Shown in pieces: positions 45,251-55,338 of a stretch of DNA of 64,000 nucleotides (position 1 is the first letter of the stretch; each line of letters opens with the position of its first letter). The notes beneath the pieces are model-generated. The model had not been told where the DNA came from and searched no databases. It worked only from the letters and a program-made list of their open reading frames with translations. Source of the DNA: Taibaiella sp. (lineage in GTDB: Bacteria; Bacteroidota; Bacteroidia; Chitinophagales; Chitinophagaceae); assembly GCA_013815385.1 (NCBI GenBank), contig JACDGL010000008.1, forward strand, positions 62,001-126,000, given 5' to 3'. The translations under genes and the position numbers were made by a program.

Positions 45251-45403
45251 TCACGGAGCCTCTGACTCAGGACTTGGCAGTTCATGCAAAATCACAAGAC
45301 CCACACTTTTGCGTGCGTAGCGAAGCAAATCTCTAACCACACGCTCACTTGAGGCAGTATCGTTCGTCGTATTGACAACTATAAAATAAGCAGAATAAGT
45401 CCG
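45251..45403 (-). pseudogene. Possible gene remnant, about 50 codons, no start
   Basis: A 50-codon minus-strand frame ending at TGA (45253-45251) reads like protein (SAYFIVVNTTNDTASSERVV, DLLRYARKSVGLVILHELP) but has no ATG and is preceded in frame by stop codons (TAG at 45406, TAA further on). I infer the C-terminal scrap of a lost island gene. Family not recognised; chance cannot be excluded. Confidence 0.3.
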
Positions 45404-45465
45404 CTACCGATCTTATATCGTAAGATCACTCCTACCTGACGATGAAGCAAGAGAGAATAGCCGTA

Positions 45466-45497
45466 TCCTAGTTCAAGCAATTACGCTTGAACTAGGA
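45466..45497. repeat. 13-bp perfect inverted repeat downstream of clpB
   Basis: TCCTAGTTCAAGC / GCTTGAACTAGGA with a 6-nt loop, 28 bp after the clpB stop codon. No T-run follows on either strand, so it may act as an mRNA 3' stabiliser, a factor-dependent end, or a recombination scar. Confidence 0.6.
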
Positions 45498-45524
45498 CAC
45501 GACTTGAAACAGTGTATAATATAA

Positions 45525-48155
45525 CTATACCTTGTGTCCTTCAGGTGCCGGGTTGGTTTCGTTCCTCATCACTACTAGTCCGTCAAATACATCTATCAGC
45601 ACCGGCTTAGTTTTATCTATTTCTCCGCCTATTATCTTTTTGCTTAAGAGGTTGATTATGTCTTTCTGTATCACCCGCTTCAAAGGGCGTGCTCCGTATT
45701 GGGGATCAAAGCCTTTTTGTACGAGGTAATCGAGTGCATAGTCGGTGAACTGGAGGTCTATACCCTGCTGTGTTAGTTGCTTTTGAAGGTTCTGCAACTG
45801 TATGCGGATAATGCCTTTGATCTCTTTTTTCATGAGTGGGTGGAACATGATAACATCATCTACCCTGTTCAGAAACTCGGGCCTCAATGATTGCCTCAGT
45901 ATCTCCATCACCTGCTCCTTAGTAGCTTCCACTACCTGTTCCAGGTCTTTACCGGCAAGGTCTGCAAAATTTTCCTGTATTATATGGCTGCCCATATTGC
46001 TGGTCATAATGATGATGGTATTCTTGAAATTCACCACCCTGCCCTTATTATCGGTAAGGCGTCCATCATCCAGCACCTGCAACAGTATATTGAACACATC
46101 AGGATGCGCTTTCTCAATCTCGTCGAGCAGCACTACCGAGTAGGGCTTACGGCGCACGGCCTCGGTGAGCTGCCCTCCCTCATCGTACCCAACATAGCCT
46201 GGAGGGGCACCTACCATGCGGCTGACACTGTGCTTTTCCTGGTACTCACTCATGTCTATGCGGGTCATCATGCTTTCATCATCAAAGAGGACATCGGCCA
46301 GCGCCTTTGCAAGCTCCGTCTTGCCTACACCCGTAGTGCCGAGGAATATGAATGACCCAATAGGCCTCCGGGGATCCTGCAGGCCGGCACGGCCACGGCG
46401 TATGGCATCGGCTATAGCGGTGATTGCTTCCTCCTGCCCTACTACGCGCTTGTGCAGCTCTTCCTCCAGGTGCAGCAGTTTGGTGCGCTCTCCCTGCATC
46501 ATGCGCTGCACAGGTATGCCAGTAGCACGGGCTACATTCTGCGCTATATCTTCGGCATCTACTTCTTCTTTCAGCAGGCGCTTGTGCTGAGTATCAATAT
46601 CATCCAGCTGCTTCACCAACTCTTCTATCTGCGCCTCTGCCTGCTGCACCTTACCATAGCGTATCTCCGCCACCTTGCCATATTCCCCATCGCGCTCAGC
46701 TTTCTCTGCCTGTAGCTTCAGGTCCTCGATATTATTTTTGGCGTTGTTTATCTTATCTACAATTTCTTTTTCGTTCAGCCATTTTGATTTCAGCGTATCA
46801 CGCTCCAGGGTGAGCATAGATATATCGTGCCCCAGCTCTTTGAGCTTACTTTCATCATTCTCGCGTTTTATCGCTTCCCGTTCTATCTCCAACTGGCGTA
46901 TGCGGCGTTCCAGCTCATCCAGCTCTTCGGGCATTGAATTCATTTCCAACTTCAACTTGGCTGCGCTCTCGTCTATAAGGTCTATAGCCTTATCGGGCAG
47001 GAAACGGTCTGTAATATACCGGGTGGATAGTTCGACCGCTGCTATAATTGCTTCGTCCTTGATCCGTACCTGGTGATGATGCTCGTAACGCTCCTTCAAA
47101 CCGCGAAGGATGGATATGGCATCCTCGGGCGTAGGCTCATCTACCAGCACCTTCTGGAACCGACGTTCCAAAGCCTTATCCTTCTCAAAATATTTCTGGT
47201 ATTCATTAAGGGTGGTAGCACCTATAGCCCTCAGCTCGCCACGCGCCAGGGCGGGCTTTAATATATTGGCTGCATCCATAGCGCCTTCCATAGCGCCGGC
47301 ACCTATAAGGGTATGTATCTCATCTATGAAGAGGATTATCTCGCCATCGCTTTCGGCCACTTCTTTTATTACTGCCTTTAATCGTTCCTCAAATTCCCCA
47401 CGATATTTGGCACCTGCCATCAGCGAACCCATATCCAGCGCGAATATGATCTTGGACTTCAGGTTATCGGGGACATCGCCGTTCATTATCCTATGCGCCA
47501 GGCCTTCTACAATAGCTGTTTTACCTACACCGGGTTCACCTACCAGTATGGGGTTATTCTTACTGCGGCGCGAAAGGATGTGCAGTGTCCTGCGTATCTC
47601 CTCATCGCGGCCTATTACGGGGTCCAGCTTGCCATTACGGGCCATCTCGTTCAGGTTCTTGCCGTAGCGTTGCAGCGAGTTATATTGCTGGTCGGTGGTC
47701 TGTGAATTAACTGTACTGCCTTTGCGCAGCTCTTTTATTGCGGCTATCAGACCCTTCTCATTCAATCCGGCATCTTTCAGCAGCTTGCCGGTATCATCAT
47801 TTACCTGTAGCAATGCTATGAGTATATGCTCCGGCGTTACAAACTCATCGCCGAATACCTTTAGTATATTGCCCACACGCAGCAAGGCATTATTCGCTTC
47901 GCGGCTTACATTTTGTCCCGGCTCGGAGCCCTGCATCTTAGGCAGGCGTTTGATCTGCTCTTCCAGCTTGCCTTCTACAAAACCTACGTTAACGTTGTTC
48001 TTTTTAAGGAGGTAGGGAATAGGGCCTTCCTTATCATCAAGCAGCGCCCGCAGTAGATGTGCTGTTTCTATATTTGGGTTTTGATTATTAAATGCCAGTT
48101 GCTGTGCCTGCTGCACTATTTCCTGGGCTTTTATGGTAAAATTGTTCAAGTTCAT
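45525..48155 (-). CDS. clpB: ATP-dependent disaggregase ClpB
   Basis: 876 residues. N-terminal Clp repeat domain ([20 protein letters not shown] onward, to about 145), AAA+ domain 1 with Walker A GEPGVGKT near 205, middle coiled-coil domain about 400-530 ([20 protein letters not shown]) that marks ClpB, and AAA+ domain 2 with GTTGVGKT near 612. Works with DnaK to dissolve aggregates. No IGF/L loop, so not a ClpP partner. No heat-shock-type promoter recognised upstream. Confidence 0.97.
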   Translation of the reverse strand: MNLNNFTIKAQEIVQQAQQLAFNNQNPNIETAHLLRALLDDKEGPIPYLLKKNNVNVGFVEGKLEEQIKRLPKMQGSEPGQNVSREANNALLRVGNILKVFGDEFVTPEHILIALLQVNDDTGKLLKDAGLNEKGLIAAIKELRKGSTVNSQTTDQQYNSLQRYGKNLNEMARNGKLDPVIGRDEEIRRTLHILSRRSKNNPILVGEPGVGKTAIVEGLAHRIMNGDVPDNLKSKIIFALDMGSLMAGAKYRGEFEERLKAVIKEVAESDGEIILFIDEIHTLIGAGAMEGAMDAANILKPALARGELRAIGATTLNEYQKYFEKDKALERRFQKVLVDEPTPEDAISILRGLKERYEHHHQVRIKDEAIIAAVELSTRYITDRFLPDKAIDLIDESAAKLKLEMNSMPEELDELERRIRQLEIEREAIKRENDESKLKELGHDISMLTLERDTLKSKWLNEKEIVDKINNAKNNIEDLKLQAEKAERDGEYGKVAEIRYGKVQQAEAQIEELVKQLDDIDTQHKRLLKEEVDAEDIAQNVARATGIPVQRMMQGERTKLLHLEEELHKRVVGQEEAITAIADAIRRGRAGLQDPRRPIGSFIFLGTTGVGKTELAKALADVLFDDESMMTRIDMSEYQEKHSVSRMVGAPPGYVGYDEGGQLTEAVRRKPYSVVLLDEIEKAHPDVFNILLQVLDDGRLTDNKGRVVNFKNTIIIMTSNMGSHIIQENFADLAGKDLEQVVEATKEQVMEILRQSLRPEFLNRVDDVIMFHPLMKKEIKGIIRIQLQNLQKQLTQQGIDLQFTDYALDYLVQKGFDPQYGARPLKRVIQKDIINLLSKKIIGGEIDKTKPVLIDVFDGLVVMRNETNPAPEGHKV

Positions 48156-48321
48156 AATGTTCTTTCCTCTTTACAGTAAGGCATAAAAAATGTTCCAATA
48201 CTGATGATGTGTACTAAATGGCAGTAAAAAATAACTTTATATGACAAGTCTTCGTTTTATGGAAGGGGAAACTGCATTAATAGCAGATAGTGCGTATAAA
48301 TAGTATAACATCTGAAATAGT

Positions 48322-48329
48322 TAACTTTG
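48322..48329 (+). promoter_or_regulatory. -7 element (TAACTTTG) for the AraC-type regulator
   Basis: Plus-strand TAnnTTTG ending 10 nt before the ATG at 48340. This spacing makes the ATG at 48340, not the GTG at 48334, the better start. Confidence 0.55.
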
Positions 48330-48339
48330 CAAAGTGCAA

Positions 48340-49191
48340 ATGATAAAGACGGCAGTTGTAGACCTAATAAGCCCCGCAGTAAAAAGGGTCATCGGTGAAC
48401 AGGCACAGGTACTTCTGAGCCAGGAATCTTCGATAAGCCAGTATATAAAGGCAGTATGGCTGAACGTAGCCATTGGGGATAACGAACTGCCGGAAGATAA
48501 TGGACGGTTATTCCTCTACCCAATAGAAGACGGGAGGTTTTGCCTGGAGCTTATTTATGTACAGGAGAATAATGACGGCACAAATGCAGTAGTAACTACC
48601 CTGCGTTTCCTGCCCGGATTTTTCGACCAGTTTGCGCCGGAAACCCTGATGGCCAACCAGCCATTCCGTTTTGACCAGACCACCGAACAGCAATTTACTA
48701 TCTGCCCACAGGCACGTATGCTGCTGGAACAGCTGAACCAGACAGGAGCTACACCTATGCTACAGGCGCTGCAGCATACCGAAGCAGCCATGCAGCTACT
48801 CCGCAGGGCGTTGGAGTGCATTACCCAGCCATTTACTGCGTGCCATGTACCTGCCTGCCGTTTTCTGGCTTACGATACCGAACGCACCAAAATATTTGAC
48901 GCGGCACGAATAATTGAAGAAGAACTGAGCAACCCGCTTACTATAAAGGAACTATCGCGCAGAGTAGCTATGAATGAATGCTACCTGAAGAAAGGATTTA
49001 AAGCATTAATAGGAAAGACCATACACGAATACCAACTGAACCTGCGTATAGCCAGGGCAAGAGCATTGCTGCAACAGCAGGCACATTCAGTATCTGAAGT
49101 GGCAGACCTGCTGGGCTACAGCAGCATATCACACTTCAGCACTGCTTTTAAGAAAGCAACAGGGTTAAAACCATGTGAGCTTCTTAAATAG
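48340..49191 (+). CDS. AraC-family transcriptional regulator
   Basis: About 283 residues. A ligand or dimerisation region of about 180 residues without a recognisable cupin motif, then a C-terminal pair of helix-turn-helix motifs (IIEEELSNPLTIKELSRRVA, NECYLKKGFKALIGKTIHEY; then ARALLQQQAHSVSEVADLLG, YSSISHFSTAFKKATGLKP), typical of PchR/AraC proteins. Target genes unknown; it converges with the DUF3857 operon, 2 bp apart. Confidence 0.88.
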   Translation: MIKTAVVDLISPAVKRVIGEQAQVLLSQESSISQYIKAVWLNVAIGDNELPEDNGRLFLYPIEDGRFCLELIYVQENNDGTNAVVTTLRFLPGFFDQFAPETLMANQPFRFDQTTEQQFTICPQARMLLEQLNQTGATPMLQALQHTEAAMQLLRRALECITQPFTACHVPACRFLAYDTERTKIFDAARIIEEELSNPLTIKELSRRVAMNECYLKKGFKALIGKTIHEYQLNLRIARARALLQQQAHSVSEVADLLGYSSISHFSTAFKKATGLKPCELLK

Positions 49192-49193
49192 CT

Positions 49194-51152
49194 TTATCCT
49201 TTTACCATTACCAGCACCACCTTATTGAAATCGGCAGAGGCGTTGATGACCTTACGCAGGTTTTCGTAAAAGCTTACTGGATAATGCAACTGTGAATAAA
49301 ACTCATTGATGGTTACTATCATCTGGCTGCCCTCCATTTTATAATCAGATGTAAAGCCCATGGTTGGCTGGATGTTATCATCTTTGTCAGACACATTTTT
49401 ACGAGTTGCTTCAGGATTCAATATTTTGTATCCCTGCGGAATGTTTACCGTAATGATCCTTTTTTCTGAATGAGGGAATGGGATATCTATCGGCAGTACC
49501 CGTTTTGTGCTCTGGTATAGTTCTGTCTGCCTGCCAATTACCTCACCAATTTTGAAGAGGTACTTAGGCCCCGCCTTCTCCATAAGCTGGGAAGCCTTGA
49601 TAGTAGCCGATAATTTCAAAGGCTTATTATCATAGTAATTATGAAAAGCAGAATTGGCTGTTTTATAATTCAGCACATCTTCGTCTTTATCAGATAGGTT
49701 CACAATGCCATACACTGTTTCTTTCTGCCTTTCTTTGGGCAATAATACAAACGCCTCTCTGATGCCCATAGCGCAGTAACCTGAAAAGGTATGCATTACT
49801 TCTATCTGCGGGTCAAGATCATCATTGGTAAAGGATACTGTTGCATAAATATTGTTCTCACTTTCCTTTAGCGGCAATGGTGTAATTTCCCTTATATCCG
49901 CATGCACTTTTGTATCGCCGTCTGTGCCAATGCGGCAAAACACCCCTTTGTTAGCTAACAGGCTTGCCGGCACCACCGGATAACGATAATAGATAGATGA
50001 TGGGGTAAGGAATTTCTTTTGATTCGGAAAGTAGAAAACATACGTATCCATATAATTCCAGTTCTCAAAACTTTCATCAAACGGATGTTCGAATTTATTG
50101 GTGCTTAAGCCAAATTCATTCTTGACATCTGCCAGGGTAAAGCACGCAATATACAAACGGGCAAGCCCGCCTTCATCAGTTGTTTTATTGATGAGGGTTT
50201 TATCTACCATGGCTACATCCTCACCGCTCAGGCTCCTGTTCAATACAATGTTGTTCTTTATATCATCCTCTATCTTCCTTATCTTATCTTCTTCCGCATC
50301 ATCACTCTTTACACCTATCTGATCGAGGTATTTCCTTGTGGCTTTGGCTTCTTTAGTGGATATATTGTAATAGTTGGTGAAGAGTTGTTTTGCAAGGTCT
50401 GTCCAGGTAAGCATACGCAGATCCGGGTTTTCATTTGCCAGGTATTCCAGCTTGTATTCTACACGCATTTGCGCGGCTTCTTCGTTGCCATACGCTTCCT
50501 GGTGCAGCGCAGGGACCGATGTAACCGAAGCACTGTAGTAACGGGTGCCATCGATGAGCGTATCATTTGCTACAGGAAAGCCATTATATCCTTTCACCCT
50601 AAAGATCATCTTCTCCGGTACCGACAGGCTAAATTTACCCTGCATTACTGGTATGCCATACTGATACAGTTCGGCACCAAACAGTGATATTGGTTTCCGC
50701 TCTGTGTACTGCAACTCTACTTCGCAATTCTTTTCAACCCCTTCCATAGCAAAGAGGTAGGCCTGTGTACCATCTTCATTCTTGGTTTTTTTCACTTTGT
50801 CCATGCCTACCTCAATGATCTTTCCACCGGGCAGTATAGTACGCGCTTTTATATACTCCAGTGTTTTACCATTGGTTACGGGCAATGTGATCTTATTAAA
50901 CTCCTCAATGCCTTTATCGTCCAGCACTTTTACAATACGGTGCACAGAGCGGTATACGTATATACTCTTCACTTCATCCCTGTATTCTATATTTGCCTCA
51001 TCCAGTATTATCACTGCAGACTCCTTTGCATAGACTGATGAAATCTTGTGCATCACCGGCTTTGCTTCCCATTCATATACCTTTTTGTCCTGCCCCTTAG
51101 CAGCAATACAGCTTAGCAGCATAGCGGCTATTATTATATTTTTCTTGCCCAT
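49194..51152 (-). CDS. DUF3857 protein with degenerate transglutaminase-like domain
   Basis: 652 residues. Signal peptide MGKKNIIIAAMLLSCIAAKGQ; DUF3857 beta domain at about 50-230 (YRSVHRIVKVLDDKGIEEFN); transglutaminase-like region at about 260-400. Unlike its neighbour it has no G-D-C-K-D motif (the segment reads DEGGLARLYIACFTLADVKN) and no HM/H-V histidine motif, so the catalytic triad is lost. Predicted periplasmic. Paralogue of the gene 6 bp upstream, with which it forms an operon. Confidence 0.82.
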   Translation of the reverse strand: MGKKNIIIAAMLLSCIAAKGQDKKVYEWEAKPVMHKISSVYAKESAVIILDEANIEYRDEVKSIYVYRSVHRIVKVLDDKGIEEFNKITLPVTNGKTLEYIKARTILPGGKIIEVGMDKVKKTKNEDGTQAYLFAMEGVEKNCEVELQYTERKPISLFGAELYQYGIPVMQGKFSLSVPEKMIFRVKGYNGFPVANDTLIDGTRYYSASVTSVPALHQEAYGNEEAAQMRVEYKLEYLANENPDLRMLTWTDLAKQLFTNYYNISTKEAKATRKYLDQIGVKSDDAEEDKIRKIEDDIKNNIVLNRSLSGEDVAMVDKTLINKTTDEGGLARLYIACFTLADVKNEFGLSTNKFEHPFDESFENWNYMDTYVFYFPNQKKFLTPSSIYYRYPVVPASLLANKGVFCRIGTDGDTKVHADIREITPLPLKESENNIYATVSFTNDDLDPQIEVMHTFSGYCAMGIREAFVLLPKERQKETVYGIVNLSDKDEDVLNYKTANSAFHNYYDNKPLKLSATIKASQLMEKAGPKYLFKIGEVIGRQTELYQSTKRVLPIDIPFPHSEKRIITVNIPQGYKILNPEATRKNVSDKDDNIQPTMGFTSDYKMEGSQMIVTINEFYSQLHYPVSFYENLRKVINASADFNKVVLVMVKG

Positions 51153-51158
51153 TATCTA

Positions 51159-53096
51159 TTAGTTAGCGGTCAGCACTACCGATTCTTTATATTGTTTTTT
51201 CAATTCCTCAACGATCTGGTTCTGCGCGGCAAATTGCTCGGGGTAAACATAGAGTGTTTGCAGTTCGTATTCCTTTACCAACTGCACTTCTTTTGCGTTT
51301 TTGGTATAGGCGATCCGGTAGCTTAGCAAACCATTTACGCTTTTCTCCTTATTGGGTGGCAGATAAGTTACCTTATAGCCTTTTGGGATTTGCAGGGTCA
51401 CTACCTGTTTTATCCGGTTCTTATAATCGTGCTCTATGGGTACAGTCCTGTCCCTATCTGCAAAATCCCCTTCGTAGCTGCGCAACAGGTTCATATTTAC
51501 ATAATATTCCTTGCCAAGGTTTTGTACATAATCCTTTATCTCGAAGGTGGAAGTGAGCTTTGCGTCCTTATCATCGGTAGCAGCAATATTATAATCGAAA
51601 GAGTTTTGCAGGAATTTATTGGACCCGCGGGTGGTAATAGATTGTATCGCTTTTTCTTTTTCGTTGTCGTTGCGGTACATCATAACCGCACCTATGTACC
51701 ATGCGCGATACCCCTTGTACCCTATCCTTGCCGTACCTGTAAGAGTATTGTTACTGAAAGTAAGCACGGTAGAGTCGCAAACGTAATTATTTGCTGCGGG
51801 TATTTCGGGTACCTTAATTATTTTATAGTTGGTAGCATCTATGCCAATTAGCGCCTCTTTGCCTTGTATGCTATAGGGAGGAATACCAAATGGTATAAGC
51901 GGGTCAGTACCATCCATAAATACCCACTGGTCATCCAGCTTTATGGTGCAGATCATATGGTTGTCTGCAAGGGGTAAGGGTGTTTCTTCATAAGTATAGG
52001 GCTTATCGCGGGTGCCTATCCAGGTGAAGTATGCTTCTATGCCTACCTTTCTGCACAAGGCTACCAGTATGCTGGTCATATCCTTACAATCCCCAAACTT
52101 ACGCATGCAAATATCGGCTGCTTCGCGGGGTACGAAACCACCCAACTTATCTTCAAAAGCCACATAGTGCATATTCTTCTGCACCCACTGGTATATATGC
52201 TGTGCCTTTTGCTTTGGGGTGGCATCACCATGTGTTATTTCTTCAGCAGTTTTGGTAAGTATCTCCTCATCTTTCTGGTTCACATTCTTAATGAACTTGT
52301 AGTAGTAATGATACAGATCGTCCGGATTGCCTAATACATGCTTGGCGGGGTTGTCATCTGCCTGGTAGCTACTGATATAGGGCAACAGGTGTAATGCATA
52401 ATAGCAGAACGGCGGAGCATCTGTATATGACTTAAGGCTCGGAATATCATTAGCAGTCCAGGTATAGGTTATGTTATCGTCTGTTGCTTTCACCTCCTGT
52501 TTTATTCTATTTTTATCATGCCCTTTTATTACATTATTTAGCTTCACAAATTTTGGCACTGTTACCTTAAACGTGCTAGTGATGACCGGTATGTAATTCT
52601 GAAAATAAAAAGGGGTAAGGAAATGTATGTCCCTATGTATTATAGTGTAGGTAAGCCTTGTGAGCGCCCCCCTGGTGAGGCCTTTGTAAGTAATTTCTGT
52701 TTGTTTGCCATCATCATAAAAAACATTTTCCCTTTCTGATGCAGTAGTTTTATAACCAACCGCCTTAAGTGTTTTATAACCCCGTTTATCGGGTATCATA
52801 GATACTCCGTCTAAATCCCCGAGCTTGTTAAAATAGCTATGATAAATATTCTGGGTATTGTACATACCAGGAGACATACTGCTTATCAGCAACCGTTCCT
52901 CTGTTATATAGCTTATGGCGCTGAACTCCCCATTCTCGTATTTTATTACCAGGTGTTCTGTGTTATTTGTAATTACTGCATTTTCATTTTTATATTTATC
53001 TGCTATTGCGAGATAATCTGTTTCCTGCGCTCCAGCAACTGATGATATGATCAGTACACAAATAATTAACAGGATTTTACTGGAAAACTTAATCAT
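51159..53096 (-). CDS. DUF3857 / transglutaminase-like protein with intact triad
   Basis: 645 residues. Signal peptide MIKFSSKILLIICVLIISSVAGAQ; DUF3857 domain at about 50-240; transglutaminase core at about 290-400 with C337 (FGDCKDMTS), H380 (DNHMICTI) and D395 (FMDGTDPL), the papain-like triad. C-terminal beta region at about 430-640. Secreted to the periplasm or surface; substrate unknown. First of a two-gene operon with its catalytically dead paralogue. Confidence 0.88.
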   Translation of the reverse strand: MIKFSSKILLIICVLIISSVAGAQETDYLAIADKYKNENAVITNNTEHLVIKYENGEFSAISYITEERLLISSMSPGMYNTQNIYHSYFNKLGDLDGVSMIPDKRGYKTLKAVGYKTTASERENVFYDDGKQTEITYKGLTRGALTRLTYTIIHRDIHFLTPFYFQNYIPVITSTFKVTVPKFVKLNNVIKGHDKNRIKQEVKATDDNITYTWTANDIPSLKSYTDAPPFCYYALHLLPYISSYQADDNPAKHVLGNPDDLYHYYYKFIKNVNQKDEEILTKTAEEITHGDATPKQKAQHIYQWVQKNMHYVAFEDKLGGFVPREAADICMRKFGDCKDMTSILVALCRKVGIEAYFTWIGTRDKPYTYEETPLPLADNHMICTIKLDDQWVFMDGTDPLIPFGIPPYSIQGKEALIGIDATNYKIIKVPEIPAANNYVCDSTVLTFSNNTLTGTARIGYKGYRAWYIGAVMMYRNDNEKEKAIQSITTRGSNKFLQNSFDYNIAATDDKDAKLTSTFEIKDYVQNLGKEYYVNMNLLRSYEGDFADRDRTVPIEHDYKNRIKQVVTLQIPKGYKVTYLPPNKEKSVNGLLSYRIAYTKNAKEVQLVKEYELQTLYVYPEQFAAQNQIVEELKKQYKESVVLTAN

Positions 53097-53252
53097 ATTC
53101 TTTTAGCTTTATCGATCTTTTTCAACTCTTAAATACTATGCACATACCGATATTCACTATAAAACATGTATTATTGGCCAGTAAATAAATAAAAAAGTTG
53201 GCATAAAATTATTATTATTCAATAGATACTATAACAAAAGAAAAGTTTGTTA

Positions 53253-53260
53253 TATATTTG
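53253..53260 (+). promoter_or_regulatory. -7 element (TATATTTG) for the 53284 gene
   Basis: Plus-strand TAnnTTTG ending 23 nt before the ATG at 53284. Confidence 0.5.
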
Positions 53261-53283
53261 ATACAACTATATCCTACATTCTT

Positions 53284-53673
53284 ATGACAATATTGATCTA
53301 CTTTATCAGTATTCTTCTTGGTGTTCTATCAGCATCAGGTATCATTTATTCAAGCCAAAAGATAGTAGGCAGCGTTTACCCTATGCCCGATGGGATGACA
53401 CCGGCTACACCTATGCCTGCATTCTTGCTTATCCTCCTCTCCTATGCAATAGCAGCATTTTTTGGCGGGTTGGTTGCTACTTTCTTTTCTGGTCGGTACC
53501 GAGTATTTCCTGCAATTGTAACCGGGGCTATACTTACTATTGGCGGTATTTACGATGCTGTTTCTATTTATCAGCCGCTTGTATTTACTTGCCTGAGCCT
53601 GGTGATCTATATACCATTCGCCTACCTAGGGTATTGGATCATAAGGAGACAAGAAGTCATGTACATGCCCTAA
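53284..53673 (+). CDS. Small four-helix membrane protein, unknown
   Basis: 129 residues with four hydrophobic segments (IYFISILLGVLSASGIIYSS, FLLILLSYAIAAFFGGLVAT, IVTGAILTIGGIYDAVSIY, FTCLSLVIYIPFAYLGYWII) and a short cytoplasmic-looking C-terminus. No family or active-site motif recognised. Own -7 promoter box; the CvfB-like gene follows 70 bp later with a separate -7 box. Confidence 0.7.
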   Translation: MTILIYFISILLGVLSASGIIYSSQKIVGSVYPMPDGMTPATPMPAFLLILLSYAIAAFFGGLVATFFSGRYRVFPAIVTGAILTIGGIYDAVSIYQPLVFTCLSLVIYIPFAYLGYWIIRRQEVMYMP

Positions 53674-53715
53674 TCTACCGACCTGCATAATAGCTATTCA
53701 CCGCCCTCAAACTAT

Positions 53716-53723
53716 TATCTTTG
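53716..53723 (+). promoter_or_regulatory. -7 element (TATCTTTG) for the CvfB-like gene
   Basis: Plus-strand TAnnTTTG ending 20 nt before the ATG at 53744. Confidence 0.55.
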
Positions 53724-53743
53724 CCGGATAATATAGCATTCTT

Positions 53744-54592
53744 ATGGTTCAGGCTGGCATTTATCATACCCTTAAGGTTATAAAGAAAGTTGATTTTGGA
53801 TTATACCTTGATGGTGGAGAAGGTGACGAGATATTGTTGCCAAAACGCTTTGCGCCTGTAAATGCGAAGGATGGGGATGAACTGGAAGTATTTATATACC
53901 ATGATTCTGATAACCGGCCTATAGCTACCACCCAGCGGCCAAAAGGTATTGTAAATGAGATGGTACTGCTGGAAGTGGTAAGTACTACACCGCAGGGAGC
54001 CTTTCTGGATTGGGGCCTGATGAAAGATATTTTTGTTCCATTATCGCAGCAGGAATCGAAAATGGAAGAAGGATACACCTACCTGGTAATGATATACCGC
54101 GATGAGCAAACAGGGCGTGTAGCCGCTACCGAACGCCTGGGCAGATACTTTAGCAATGATGAATTAACTATTAAAGAACTGGACCCTGTAGATCTTATTG
54201 TGTATAAAAAAACAGATATAGGCTACAAGGTCATTATTAATAACAAGCACCTTGGTGTGGTACATTTTAATGAGGTATTCAAAGAGTTGGAATACGGAGA
54301 AAAAGCCAAAGGTTTCATTAAAAAAATACTACCCGAAAACAAGATAGATGTAGTGCTGGGACAACGTGGCTATAAAAAGGTAGAGGATGAAACAGATAAG
54401 ATATTGCGCCTGCTTCAGGAAAACAATGGCTATCTTCCCTATCATGACAAATCCACTCCGGATGAAATATATGCATTCTTCGGGATGAGCAAAAAGACCT
54501 TTAAGATGACCATTGGCACCCTATATAAACAGAAAAAAATAGAGTTGACCAAAACAGGTATGAAGCTATCGGAAGATCACAAACCTGAATAA
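53744..54592 (+). CDS. S1 RNA-binding protein, CvfB/YitL family
   Basis: 282 residues: S1-like OB domains at about 5-60 (HTLKVIKKVDFGLYLDGG), 68-130 (EVVSTTPQGAFLDWGLMKDI) and 140-215, then a winged-helix domain at about 220-275 (GMSKKTFKMTIGTLYKQKK). CvfB proteins bind RNA; in staphylococci the family affects virulence gene expression. Cytoplasmic. Its last 16 nt overlap the convergent oxidoreductase gene. Confidence 0.88.
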   Translation: MVQAGIYHTLKVIKKVDFGLYLDGGEGDEILLPKRFAPVNAKDGDELEVFIYHDSDNRPIATTQRPKGIVNEMVLLEVVSTTPQGAFLDWGLMKDIFVPLSQQESKMEEGYTYLVMIYRDEQTGRVAATERLGRYFSNDELTIKELDPVDLIVYKKTDIGYKVIINNKHLGVVHFNEVFKELEYGEKAKGFIKKILPENKIDVVLGQRGYKKVEDETDKILRLLQENNGYLPYHDKSTPDEIYAFFGMSKKTFKMTIGTLYKQKKIELTKTGMKLSEDHKPE

Positions 54593-55338
54593 TAATCATA
54601 ACCGCGCTCTGCCCAATAATCAGGTGGTTTCGGGTTACTGAAGTATAGCGTTCCTATTCGCTTAATGTTCTTAATGCCATACTTTACCGGTATTATCAGT
54701 CGCAAGGGGAAACCCTGGTTAAGTGGCAGAAAATTACTATTCATTTCGTAGCACAGTATAGTTTGTGACTGCATCATGCTTTCCATATCTATCCCTACAT
54801 AATATTGCTTATCGGGCGTTTGCATGCCCACATAATTCATTCCTGCTTCTTTATCAAGCCCATATTTTTTTACAAAGTCGCTAAATCTTACCCCACCCCA
54901 GTGCGAAACCTGGCTCCATCCCTCTATACATTTAAAATCGAAGATGACTTCTGTTTTAGGCAAAGCCCTTATTTCATCAAGGCTTATTCTTAATGTATCG
55001 CCGTTCTTTTTTAATACTTTCAGCCGCCAGTTCTTGTAATCAAAGTCATTGCTCATCCCTATATTGCCATTTACCCGTACTGATTTCGCTGCTTTCTCTT
55101 TGGGATAATTTTTAGCAATGGTCTTTTTACTGAATATACTACCAAATATCTCTTCATCTTTTTGAAGTCCGTATCGCAAAGGCTTCTGCACACCATCTGA
55201 ATCAGGCTGCGTATAGAGCCACCGCCAGCCAGCATATCCGGCAGCCAGCAGTAGGAAGAATATTAAAAATGAAATTGCAGTACGTCTCCGTATCTGTTTT
55301 TCAGTTGCTAATTCTTTTTTGAACTCTTTTTTACTCAT
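54577..55338 (-). CDS. Molybdopterin-dependent oxidoreductase (sulfite oxidase/MsrP superfamily)
   Basis: 253 residues. The N-terminus has three consecutive arginines before a hydrophobic helix (QIRRRTAISFLIFFLLLAAGYAG), resembling a Tat-type signal or anchor, then one SUOX-fold domain; Cys in FDFKCIEGWSQVSHWGGV is the expected Mo ligand. The second domain of true sulfite oxidases is missing, as in MsrP/YedY. Periplasmic reductase or oxidase; substrate unknown. Its start overlaps the adjacent cytochrome b gene by 4 nt, so they likely form one complex. Confidence 0.83.
   Translation of the reverse strand: MSKKEFKKELATEKQIRRRTAISFLIFFLLLAAGYAGWRWLYTQPDSDGVQKPLRYGLQKDEEIFGSIFSKKTIAKNYPKEKAAKSVRVNGNIGMSNDFDYKNWRLKVLKKNGDTLRISLDEIRALPKTEVIFDFKCIEGWSQVSHWGGVRFSDFVKKYGLDKEAGMNYVGMQTPDKQYYVGIDMESMMQSQTILCYEMNSNFLPLNQGFPLRLIIPVKYGIKNIKRIGTLYFSNPKPPDYWAERGYDYYSGL

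Larger units (their letters stand above)
45145..45524. other. AT-rich gap between Mrr-like gene and clpB
   Basis: 380 bp without an intact gene. It holds a possible decayed reading frame (45251-45403) and a 13-bp perfect inverted repeat (45466-45497). The 90 bp next to the Mrr-like start are extremely AT-rich and probably contain its promoter, though no TAnnTTTG box is clear. Confidence 0.5.

Noticed and set aside
45466-45497. Intrinsic terminator for clpB
   Set aside because: The 13-bp inverted repeat is perfect but no T-run follows it on the minus strand, so I list it only as an inverted repeat.
46216-48015. Several long plus-strand frames
   Set aside because: Shadows of clpB; Ser-rich, Leu-rich translations typical of reversed AAA+ genes.
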